Assembly (NCBI GenBank): GCA_902362865.1
Contig: CABIYE010000032.1
Span: forward strand, 1 to 40,856
DNA length: 40,856 bases
Source: Clostridiaceae bacterium
GTDB taxonomy: Bacteria > Bacillota > Clostridia > Lachnospirales > Lachnospiraceae
Reading direction: 5' to 3'
This document shows, piece after piece, positions 34,226-40,856 of the stretch; the first letter of the stretch is position 1, and the number at the start of each line of letters is the position of its first letter. The notes beneath the pieces were generated by a model. The model worked only from the letters and a program-made list of their open reading frames with translations, searched no databases and was not told the DNA's origin. Position numbers and translations under genes: made by a program.

Positions 34226-36622
34226 TTAATTTTGAACATCATAAAGTCTATTATGTACATTAAACATAATAATTTCTTTTCCTATTTTATCAATCTTATA
34301 CTTGAAATAGCTTGCTATTTTATCCTCGTGCGTAGATAAAATAATCTGCGTCTTAGTAAACTCATTTTTTATAATTTCAACAAATGATGCTATATTTAAC
34401 TCATCCAATGATTGACAAGGATCATCTATCATAAAAACATCCAAATTAGTTGCTGCTATTTTTTTCAATGCCAGCATCAACGCTATATTAGCTACATTTT
34501 TCTGTCCCGTACTAAATTTATTACTTACATCCAGTTTTTTACTAATCTCTTTCTTATCAGTTGTCATCTTAAACTCTGTAAGTGCATTTTCTTTTGAACC
34601 TGTAAAACAAAATATGCCAAGACCATTTTGATGTGTTTGTATAAGTTTGCCACTATAAATATATAAAGGAATCTCCAAATATTTCATAATATCATTTAAA
34701 TATTTCTTTCTTGCCGTTTCCTGGCATTCTAATACTTTATTTAATTTTGCTTCCTTTTCATATAATTTCTTGATTTCAATCAAATTTTCTTCATATAATG
34801 CCTTATTAGACGAATATTCTAAAGCATTTTTTTTCTTTTTCAGCCATTGAAGTTGACTAATTTTTTGTTTCAAAGAATCTATCCGTCCATTTTCCCCAGA
34901 TAAAAGTGCGATCTTTTCTCTATTTTCAGCGTATGCCAATTCATCAATCTCGTATTCTGAGTAGTCTTTCCTATTGGCTGTTGCTTCCATTTTTTGAAGA
35001 ATTAATTCAATTGATTTCTTTAAATCTGACACCGCCTTTTCATATTCGTCTATGTTTTTATAGTGCTGTCTAAATTCTGTCTTATCTGTGAAAATTGTTA
35101 AAGTATCCTCCCCTACTAAATCACTTAATTCATTCAATATCTTCTCTAAGGTATTGATATGAGTTAAATGATCCCCCAGATTTTGTATATCATTATATGC
35201 AAAATCATTTTTAACTTCTTCTCCAATCCATTGCGTTATTTGCTCTGTTATTTTCATTATTTCCGTTTTCCAAGATTCAGCCTGTTCCTCTAGTACAGTA
35301 TCTAGAACTTTTTGTGTCTCTATAAAAATATTATCAGCCTGACGAACTGCCTGCCCAAAAGAAATATTTCCCCCCTCAAAGTTGCTACCGCATAAAGGAC
35401 AATGCTCATTAAAAATATCTCCGATGATTTCTTCTTTCCCCTTAAAAATATTTCTGAACGCCCCTATCTGTTGATACAAACGTTGTTTATCATCCAGATT
35501 GTTAAGATACTTTTGATGTTCTTGTCTAATTTGGTGGATTTTTGAACTAAAATCTTTACCCAAATATTTTTCATTCAAATCTAACGTCCATATCGAATCT
35601 TCTTCTGTCAATTTTTTCAGGTAATGCTTTTTAGCAAAGGAATTTGTGTATGCATTTCTTTTATCTAGTTCATAAAGAGTTAAAATATAAAATTTATAAA
35701 TTGATTCACTATTATGTAATTGCTCTATCAAATCAAGTTTTCTCTTATGCTCATATTTAGAGGAATGACTTACTATTTCCAATACTCGCCTTGCTTTTTC
35801 TTCATATTCGCGAAAAGGCTCTGACTCTTCATATCTTTCTCTGTCCCAGAAATAATCCAATTTAGGATATACTTGTGGACAAACTGGTTCCTCCCCCTGA
35901 ACCTCCTCAACTCCAACATTGACTTTCTGTATCAAACTTTTTATTTCATTTTGCAAAGATGATATATTTTGTTGAACTAAATCTCTCCTCTGTTTAACCT
36001 GTAAAAAATATTTATCAGTCTCCATATCTATAAGATTATTCAAAAAATTAACTCGTTCTTTATCAGATTTAAGAACTATATCACTCTCATGTTCCTGCTG
36101 AATATAGTTTCTATTAATCCAATCCAAGATATTCTTTTCTCCAATCCTATCCTCAATATCTTTTCTTGTTTTCTTTTCACATTTTCCCATCATAAAATCT
36201 TGAAAAGAAAATTTTCCTTCTGCAAAATATAACTGAAAATCAGCCGCTTCTTTTTCCGTCTTTTTGGCCGTACCGGGTACGCCTTCCTTTGTATATCTAA
36301 TAAATGTAAAGCACTCACCCACTTTATCTATAAATTCTATTGCAACAAAACAAGGCTTCGATAAATCGTTAATTATAATATGCTCCACACTCTTCTTTCT
36401 TCCATCTACATATTCTCCTGGATCTATAATTCCTGACAGCAAAAAATAAATCGCTTGGAAAATAGAAGTTTTTCCATAACCATTAGGACCCGATAGAATC
36501 ATAGACTGTATATTATTATCTCCATTACTAAAGTCAATAGTTACATAGGGCTTTTCCGTTTTTTCTTCATATACAAATGGTTTAAAATTGCATATATACA
36601 ACTTGTTAATATAGTATTCCAT
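34226..36622 (-). CDS. Rad50/SMC-like ABC ATPase of an ABC-three-component system
   Basis: A 798-aa coiled-coil ABC ATPase. Walker A GPNGYGKTS (residues 45-53); long coiled coils (~185-400 and ~420-650) on both sides of a zinc hook CPLCGSNFEGG (~407); signature FSTGQKNVANIALML (~703); Walker B VFMIDDPCQSLD (~730); H-loop STHEDK. This is the Rad50-type layout, but it occurs with no Mre11 partner; instead it follows a small protein and a nuclease in overlapping genes, which is the ABC-3C arrangement known from comparative genomics of bacterial conflict systems. It would couple ATP hydrolysis to sensing of invading DNA and activation of the nuclease (inference). Starts one base after the preceding stop. 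Confidence 0.88.
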   Translation of the reverse strand: MEYYINKLYICNFKPFVYEEKTEKPYVTIDFSNGDNNIQSMILSGPNGYGKTSIFQAIYFLLSGIIDPGEYVDGRKKSVEHIIINDLSKPCFVAIEFIDKVGECFTFIRYTKEGVPGTAKKTEKEAADFQLYFAEGKFSFQDFMMGKCEKKTRKDIEDRIGEKNILDWINRNYIQQEHESDIVLKSDKERVNFLNNLIDMETDKYFLQVKQRRDLVQQNISSLQNEIKSLIQKVNVGVEEVQGEEPVCPQVYPKLDYFWDRERYEESEPFREYEEKARRVLEIVSHSSKYEHKRKLDLIEQLHNSESIYKFYILTLYELDKRNAYTNSFAKKHYLKKLTEEDSIWTLDLNEKYLGKDFSSKIHQIRQEHQKYLNNLDDKQRLYQQIGAFRNIFKGKEEIIGDIFNEHCPLCGSNFEGGNISFGQAVRQADNIFIETQKVLDTVLEEQAESWKTEIMKITEQITQWIGEEVKNDFAYNDIQNLGDHLTHINTLEKILNELSDLVGEDTLTIFTDKTEFRQHYKNIDEYEKAVSDLKKSIELILQKMEATANRKDYSEYEIDELAYAENREKIALLSGENGRIDSLKQKISQLQWLKKKKNALEYSSNKALYEENLIEIKKLYEKEAKLNKVLECQETARKKYLNDIMKYLEIPLYIYSGKLIQTHQNGLGIFCFTGSKENALTEFKMTTDKKEISKKLDVSNKFSTGQKNVANIALMLALKKIAATNLDVFMIDDPCQSLDELNIASFVEIIKNEFTKTQIILSTHEDKIASYFKYKIDKIGKEIIMFNVHNRLYDVQN

Positions 36623-37345
36623 CTATTTTTTCTCCTTGATTAACGCTGCCACTTTTTTGTCTATACTTTTCTGTTCTCTTTCGGACAATATAATATCAGA
36701 TTCTATATTTTCTAATTCCCCTGTTTCTAATTTCTCCGCTAGTCCCTTACTAATATCATTTAATTCTTTCTCAATGTAATCTAAAATTGTTTTATCGGTA
36801 GTTCTTAAATCAGTTAAATTTAAAAAAGGAAGTTTAACAAAAATTCTGCTCAGGCAATCATATCCTTTGTCTTCCGAGTTTTTAAACTTGCTAAAATTAC
36901 TATAACTTTCAATAATACTGTTTATATTGGAAGTAGAATAATCACTTTCACATAGTTTCTCTAATTCCTCTTTTTCTTCAGCTGTATACCACATTACATA
37001 TTTTCTACAAAAATATTTATTTTCTTCTATAAACAACACACGTTTTCTCTGATTCCACGACAACTCAGCCTCAATTGATGTAAGCAAAACTAATACCCAA
37101 TTTGATTTATAATTCTTACTTATTTCTACATTTTTTTCTGATTCTAAACAAATTTCTAAAATTTCATCTAAAATGTTTTTACTTAGGTTTCCTTCTACTA
37201 CAAAATACATTTCATCAAATTTGTTTATATAAATTTTCTTTAATGCTACTTTCCCACTCACATCTTCGATCTGATTCTCAAGTTCCGATTGTTTCATAAG
37301 CGTAAAACCATTATTGCGAAAAATTTGATCTATTATATTTATCAT
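36623..37345 (-). CDS. ABC-three-component system middle component
   Basis: A 240-aa protein without catalytic motifs. The block SWNQRKRVLFIEENKYFCRKYVMWY (~95-120), followed by a helical C-terminal half with LPFLNLTDLRTTDKTILDYI, resembles the middle component type 1 of ABC-3C systems as I know it. These small proteins are always encoded between the ABC ATPase and the effector and are thought to bridge them. It overlaps the effector gene by four bases and abuts the ATPase gene, so the three products are probably made in fixed ratio. Confidence 0.7.
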   Translation of the reverse strand: MINIIDQIFRNNGFTLMKQSELENQIEDVSGKVALKKIYINKFDEMYFVVEGNLSKNILDEILEICLESEKNVEISKNYKSNWVLVLLTSIEAELSWNQRKRVLFIEENKYFCRKYVMWYTAEEKEELEKLCESDYSTSNINSIIESYSNFSKFKNSEDKGYDCLSRIFVKLPFLNLTDLRTTDKTILDYIEKELNDISKGLAEKLETGELENIESDIILSEREQKSIDKKVAALIKEKK

Positions 37346-38811
37346 ATTTCTACTTCCTCATAATCTATAAATACTGTCTTTCTTATTTCATTAAATGTAG
37401 GCAATCTCTTTTCTTCCTCATCTATCCCCACTTTTAAAATACTAAGATCTTTCTCTGATAAGCAATAGTTATATTTCTGTGTCAGGATACCTTTATAATC
37501 TCTATATATCTTTGAATGCTCCCAATAATTGTTCAATATACCCTTTAAATTATTCTCATCACGTCGATTAGTCCCTCCTGTTAGAGCTGATAAAGCATAC
37601 TGATGACTCAATGCCAAAATATCATTACTTTCTAAATTGATTTGATGCTTAAAATATTCCATTATATCTATTATCAAATCATGTTTAATATCAGATATTT
37701 TATTTTTAAGAGATTCATCTGCTTTTCCCGGCGAAAATAATGCATACTCTAAATTGATATTATCAATAATCTTTCGCATATCCCACTTTTTAATCGTAGC
37801 TAATATACAATACGAACATTTTTTTCCTTTGTCATTACATTTTGAACAAATTGTGTCATCGATATCCTCAAGCAACTTTTCTCTTTCTCTATATAATGTA
37901 GCCATCCAAAAAGATATCGCATTTTCCTCATCTAAGAAAACTTTACTAATGTCTGCAAATTTGTATTCAAAATTTTCTTGTTTTTTTTTGCTCTCCAAAC
38001 TCATCATTTTCTGATATATATCTGCATACAGGTTATTTAATATATCTTGTTCCGTAAGTAAGGTATTTCTTTCTGTAACATACGAAAATAATGAATTTAT
38101 TTCTATTTTACATCTGTCATCCAACCCTTGATTTGTGATTTTCTGAAATTCAAAACAATTTTTAAATTTTTCAAAATCCGTGTCCTTATAAGTCAACTTA
38201 TCCTTTAATGGTTGTAAATAATTTTTACATATACTTTCACGTTCGACCTTTGTCGTATATTTTTGATCATCCTTTTCCAACCGCTTTCTTAAATATGCTC
38301 GGACTTCCTTACATGATGAATACTTATTATTTAAATTCAAATTCTTTTTCCAATAATCCTCTTCTCTATAATGACTTTCTAGTAAAGCAATTTGTTTCAA
38401 CCATTTTTCTTTTATATGTACTTTGTAGCATTGATCGAACTCATCTCTGGTCAATGACAAATCCCCTAATTTCGTCTCGTCATATGCTAGTACCCACTTT
38501 GCTTCTTTATCAAAAAGCTTAAATTGGATAATAAAATTATTTAAAACCTCTTTACGGTTCTCATCAGTCAATGTCTTTTTAACCTGATAGATTTCTTTTA
38601 TTTCATTATTTTCAAATAAAATAAAATCCTCTATCCATTCTATTTTCATTTTCAATGTATCTGCTTCAACACTGTGGCCAGCATATTGGAATTTCTTGAC
38701 CAATTCTTCCAGAAAACGTAGTAATGCCACCATGCCCTGATAATGATATCCTTGCCAACTTGATATAGCATTTCTCCGTTCATTGTATAGTGCTTCAAAT
38801 CCATTATCCAT
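37342..38811 (-). CDS. ABC-three-component system effector: PD-(D/E)XK nuclease with zinc-knuckle C-terminal region
   Basis: A 489-aa protein, first gene of the island operon. The N-terminus looks like a Cap4/DUF4297-type endonuclease: GYHYQG (residues 21-26), KIEWIEDF (56-63, candidate acidic metal ligands) and IYQVKK (74-79, the QxK motif). The middle is helical. A zinc site CSKCNDKGKKCSYC (~317-330) opens a C-terminal domain that in ABC-3C systems contacts the other components. It is expected to cut DNA when the ATPase complex is triggered. The ATG has AAAGGGG 14 bases upstream, a long spacing, so a slightly different start is possible. Confidence 0.72.
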   Translation of the reverse strand: MDNGFEALYNERRNAISSWQGYHYQGMVALLRFLEELVKKFQYAGHSVEADTLKMKIEWIEDFILFENNEIKEIYQVKKTLTDENRKEVLNNFIIQFKLFDKEAKWVLAYDETKLGDLSLTRDEFDQCYKVHIKEKWLKQIALLESHYREEDYWKKNLNLNNKYSSCKEVRAYLRKRLEKDDQKYTTKVERESICKNYLQPLKDKLTYKDTDFEKFKNCFEFQKITNQGLDDRCKIEINSLFSYVTERNTLLTEQDILNNLYADIYQKMMSLESKKKQENFEYKFADISKVFLDEENAISFWMATLYREREKLLEDIDDTICSKCNDKGKKCSYCILATIKKWDMRKIIDNINLEYALFSPGKADESLKNKISDIKHDLIIDIMEYFKHQINLESNDILALSHQYALSALTGGTNRRDENNLKGILNNYWEHSKIYRDYKGILTQKYNYCLSEKDLSILKVGIDEEEKRLPTFNEIRKTVFIDYEEVEI

Positions 38812-38876
38812 TTGTTACTATATTTCCCCTTTGTAATTTCAAAATATAACATTATCATCGTCTCAAATTTACTTTA

Positions 38877-38905
38877 ATTATATCCCACAACTACAAAATT
38901 TTCCA
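38877..38905 (-). promoter_or_regulatory. Likely promoter of the island operon
   Basis: On the minus strand TGGAAA (38900-38905), 17 bases, TATAAT (38877-38882), giving a leader of about 60 nt before the nuclease gene. The -35 region lies in TTCCA...TGGAA flanks (38901-38920), a possible operator. Confidence 0.55.
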
Positions 38906-38979
38906 TTACTATTACTGGAAAAATAGCTATTCACACAAACCACTAAGATTTCTCTGGTGTGATCGTGCATTCTACCCAA

Positions 38980-39020
38980 CAAAAAAACTGGCATATGGAG
39001 TTCCTTTTCTCCTTGCCAGT
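38980..39020 (-). terminator. Terminator that separates host transcription from the island operon
   Basis: On the minus strand ACTGGCA and GGAG pair with CTCC and TGCCAGT, followed by seven Ts. It lies between the interrupted flavodoxin reading frame and the island promoter, so host transcripts from the alcohol dehydrogenase gene should stop here. Confidence 0.8.
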
Positions 39021-39044
39021 CATTATATATTTCCCACTTACTGC

Positions 39045-39085
39045 ATACACATTTTTTCCTATGCTTTGTGTATTGTGTGGCTATA
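39045..39085. repeat. Subterminal repeats, right end of the island
   Basis: ATACACATTTTTT (39045-39057) is a direct repeat of 30989-31001. TGTGTATTGTGT (39067-39078) followed by GGCTATA (39079-39085) is the inverted counterpart of 30972-30995, without the 5-base spacer found there. Confidence 0.6.
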
Positions 39086-39112
39086 TTCAGTTGTATTTTA
39101 ACGTGGTAGACG

Positions 39113-39586
39113 CTATACACAGCTAAAAGCTTGCTCCATTTTAGGATAACCTAAGAAAATCACATCGTAACTGCCTGGGTTTTCAATCTGTGCCGCAAGC
39201 TTTGGTCTGGCATTATCAGCCTTCTCATTGTAGGCAAATTCCAGAAGACGTTCGTGGGTTGTAGGGTAATCCTGCTCTGTTTCAATAGGGAACAGATCGC
39301 CGCCCGTCTCACGCTGAATAATCTGGGCAATATACTCGTTATTCCCCAAGACCTCACCGTTCACTGCTACGCGGCTCGCACCGGCCACGGTATCCACGCC
39401 ATCCGTTTCCATAACGGAGAAATATGTGATCAAAACATTTTCACCATTCGCATCTATCTCCACAGTTTCTGGTTCCGTTGTTTCCGGTTCTTCTGCGGAA
39501 GGGTTGCTGCTGCCACAGGCCGACAATACAAAACTGAGAGTCAATGCCAACACAACTAATAAAAGATTTTTTCTTATTTTCATCAT
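39113..39586 (-). pseudogene. N-terminal half of a flavodoxin lipoprotein gene, split by the island
   Basis: Starts with a lipoprotein signal peptide (KIRKNLLLVVLALTLSFVLSAC), then the flavodoxin beginning VLITYFSV, a long insertion typical of extracellular flavodoxins, and PGSYDVIFLGYP. After that Pro, ten unrelated residues and a stop come from the island. The missing rest is at 30683-30949. Start: ATGATG with AAGGAG four to seven bases upstream (39586, or 39583). It follows the alcohol dehydrogenase gene within a few bases. Without its C-terminal half it should not fold into a working electron carrier. Confidence 0.87.
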
Positions 39587-39594
39587 ATTACTCC

Positions 39595-40740
39595 TTACAT
39601 ACATTCCATCAGAATCTGATAGATTTCTTCCCGGTCAAGCTCGCGTGGATTACATTTGATAATGTTGCAGGTATCCGCTACCTGCCGCAGTACCTCCGGT
39701 GTAATCTCTACTGTGGACTTCAACTGGCTCATTTTCGTGGGTAGTCCGCATTCTCTGATGAAATCCTCCAGGGCATCCACACCAGCCTCTGCGCTGTCCA
39801 CTCTAAATACCTCTTTTGCAAACCGGGTAAATTTCTCCGGTGCATCTTTCACAATGTGACGGTAATAGACAGGATGGATCACCGCAAGTCCCTGCCCATG
39901 ATTGCAGTCTGTATAGGCTCCAAGCTGGTGCTCAATCTGATGTGCCTGAAAATCCGTCAGGCGGCCGCATTTCAAAATCCCGTTTTCTGCCATAGCCGAA
40001 TCCCACATCAGATTGCTTCGGGCCTGCTTATCGTTGATGTTTTTCAGCAAGTGGCGCATATTTACAACCGTATTGCGCATGATTGCCAATGCCACATCAT
40101 CTGACACATTATCCTCATCGGAAGTGCCGAAATAAGTTTCCATCGCATGGCTCAGGGTATCGAAAGCCCCGGAAAGCACTTGCATGGGCGGCACCGACAT
40201 TGTATATGCCGGATCAAGAACAGCAAAGGAAGCTGCGGTTCCAAAAACCGGTCCTTTCCATTTTTTCTCCTCATAAGTAATGACCGCACCTGCGTTCATT
40301 TCCGCGCCGGTACCGGAAGCCGTTACGACCGCACCCATGGGAATCCCGGCTGTTGGGAATTTTCCTTTCCCGTACTCCATGTTCCAAATATCTTCATCCA
40401 GCACAGCCTGCGCAGAAATTACCTTACAGCAGTCAATCACGCTGCCGCCGCCTACTGCCAGAATAAAGTCCACGCCACGCTCACGGGCCAGCGCCGCTCC
40501 TTCCTGCACTTTGGTATAGGTAGGATTCGACATAATCCCTGAAAAATCCACTACTTTTTTGCCCGCCTGTGTAAGCAGAGCTTTCATTTCATCATAAACA
40601 CCGTTCTTTTTTACGGAGCCGCCGCCATAAGCCAGCATCACCGTTTCACCAACCTCACCAAGCTCCGCGCCGAAAGCCTGCATGGCGCTCCCTTCTCCAA
40701 AATAAACTCCTGTGGGATAAGAAAATGTAAATTTGTTCAT
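39595..40740 (-). CDS. Iron-containing alcohol dehydrogenase
   Basis: A 381-aa group III alcohol dehydrogenase of the butanol dehydrogenase type, NAD(P)H-dependent reduction of aldehydes. NAD-binding GGGSVKKNGVYDEM and AVGGGSVIDCCK in the N-terminal domain. Metal ligands in the helical domain are expected from GAFDTLSHAMETY and FQAHQIEHQLGAYTDCNHGQGLA. AGGAGG lies seven bases before the ATG. The start is only 24 bp from the insertion-sequence end, so its native promoter has been displaced. It precedes the split flavodoxin gene; the stop is 8 bp from that gene's start. Confidence 0.93.
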   Translation of the reverse strand: MNKFTFSYPTGVYFGEGSAMQAFGAELGEVGETVMLAYGGGSVKKNGVYDEMKALLTQAGKKVVDFSGIMSNPTYTKVQEGAALARERGVDFILAVGGGSVIDCCKVISAQAVLDEDIWNMEYGKGKFPTAGIPMGAVVTASGTGAEMNAGAVITYEEKKWKGPVFGTAASFAVLDPAYTMSVPPMQVLSGAFDTLSHAMETYFGTSDEDNVSDDVALAIMRNTVVNMRHLLKNINDKQARSNLMWDSAMAENGILKCGRLTDFQAHQIEHQLGAYTDCNHGQGLAVIHPVYYRHIVKDAPEKFTRFAKEVFRVDSAEAGVDALEDFIRECGLPTKMSQLKSTVEITPEVLRQVADTCNIIKCNPRELDREEIYQILMECM

Positions 40741-40764
40741 CGTAAATACCTCCTATGCTTTTAA

Positions 40765-40856
40765 GGTAGTGTCAAAAACTACCTGTTTTTTTGTACTAAA
40801 ATCTAATAAAAACCTTGATTTTTAGGGAAATCTGCAATAAAAAGAGCATTGACCTC
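40765..40856. mobile_element. End of an insertion sequence (right edge of window)
   Basis: Begins with GGTAGTGTCAA, the same 11 bases as the reverse complement of the left edge. Beyond that the two ends differ, as expected for the left and right ends of one element or of related copies. GGTAGT (40765-40770) also pairs with ACTACC (40778-40783) and is followed by TGTTTTTTT, so the end carries a hairpin that would stop transcription running into the element. Non-coding to the window end. Confidence 0.5.

Larger units (their letters stand above)
30938..39143 (-). mobile_element. 8.2-kb island carrying an ABC-3C-type operon, inserted in a flavodoxin gene
   Basis: Boundaries come from the two flavodoxin halves that flank the segment; both contain the 5-bp core GGATA (30933-30937 and 39144-39148), and joining them there restores the reading frame. 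The interior is visibly more AT-rich than its surroundings, most strongly from 34226 to 39080. It has five genes in one direction, no host-type genes, a recombinase-fold gene next to one end, and related inverted and direct repeats near both ends (30972-31001 and 39045-39085). The exact crossover point within the core is not known, nor whether the element is still mobile. Confidence 0.85.

Noticed and set aside
34226..36622. Rad50 partner of an SbcCD repair complex
   Set aside because: No Mre11/SbcD gene is adjacent, and the overlapping small gene and nuclease gene match the ABC-3C arrangement instead.
38901..38920. Palindromic operator TTCCATTACTATTACTGGAA
   Set aside because: Only the outer five bases on each side are complementary; the centre is a direct repeat. 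Kept only as a possible operator in the promoter entry.
38878..39120. Open frame of 80 codons between the island promoter and the flavodoxin half
   Set aside because: It runs through the terminator hairpin and the end repeats, has no ribosome binding site, and the product resembles nothing known.
40765..40790. GGTAGT/ACTACC hairpin with T-run read as an ordinary gene terminator
   Set aside because: No plus-strand gene ends before it, and its first 11 bases match the left edge exactly, so an insertion-sequence end explains it better; the hairpin may be part of that end.

Overview
The window looks like a chromosomal contig from a gut-type Lachnospiraceae bacterium (Clostridia, Bacillota). Evidence: the gene order rho-rpmE-YqhQ(DUF1385)-prmC-prfA, a glgC-glgD pair, a DUF4364 protein next to a TIGR01212 radical SAM protein, an Rpn-type nuclease, an S-layer-anchored arabinofuranosidase, and AGGAGG-type ribosome binding sites throughout. 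Both extremities carry the same 11-bp outward-facing sequence (GGTAGTGTCAA read into the flank). I interpret these as insertion-sequence ends at which the assembly broke. No tRNA, rRNA or CRISPR array was seen.

Layout. (1) 76-4434: a 1452-aa secreted GH51 alpha-L-arabinofuranosidase whose third SLH domain is cut off by the left insertion sequence. (2) 4617-17844, minus strand: a long tightly packed run read as ABC exporter, 5'-nucleotidase-like surface protein, DUF2156 protein, aminotransferase, hisC, small membrane protein, aroD, sugar isomerase, xylB, cysteine-synthase-like enzyme and LysR regulator. (3) 17949-19266: a MITE-like palindromic element, an Rpn-family nuclease gene, and a long structured leader behind a perfect consensus promoter. 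(4) 19479-24240, minus strand: the housekeeping cluster rho-rpmE-DUF1385-prmC-prfA. A second 195-bp MITE-like element lies between prmC and prfA and is flanked by an exact 9-bp target duplication. (5) 24458-29442, plus strand: malic enzyme, radical SAM protein, DUF4364, glgC, glgD. (6) 29517-40740, minus strand: an alcohol dehydrogenase / flavodoxin / DUF4405 / ApbE redox locus interrupted by an 8.2-kb island.

The most interesting part is the island at about 30938-39143. It splits a flavodoxin lipoprotein gene into two halves: N-half 39113-39586, C-half 30683-30949. Joining them at a shared GGATA/TATCC core restores a continuous flavodoxin. The island holds a single five-gene minus-strand operon. 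Three genes look like an ABC-three-component (ABC-3C) conflict system: a PD-(D/E)XK nuclease with a zinc-knuckle C-terminal region, a middle component, and a Rad50-like ATPase with a zinc hook. The fourth encodes an AlbA_2/Schlafen-type protein with a GHKL-like ATPase domain and winged helix. The fifth encodes a tyrosine-recombinase-fold protein in which every catalytic residue I could align has been replaced, fused to a TnpC/DUF6262-like tail. A terminator shields the operon from host transcription, and it has its own likely promoter.

How the genes may work together: the arabinofuranosidase would release pentoses outside the cell, and the isomerase-XylB pair could feed pentoses to the pentose phosphate pathway. 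GlgC/GlgD would supply ADP-glucose for glycogen. The island looks like an anti-phage or anti-plasmid module, but that is inference from family membership and context. All names come from reading motifs by eye; no database search was run.
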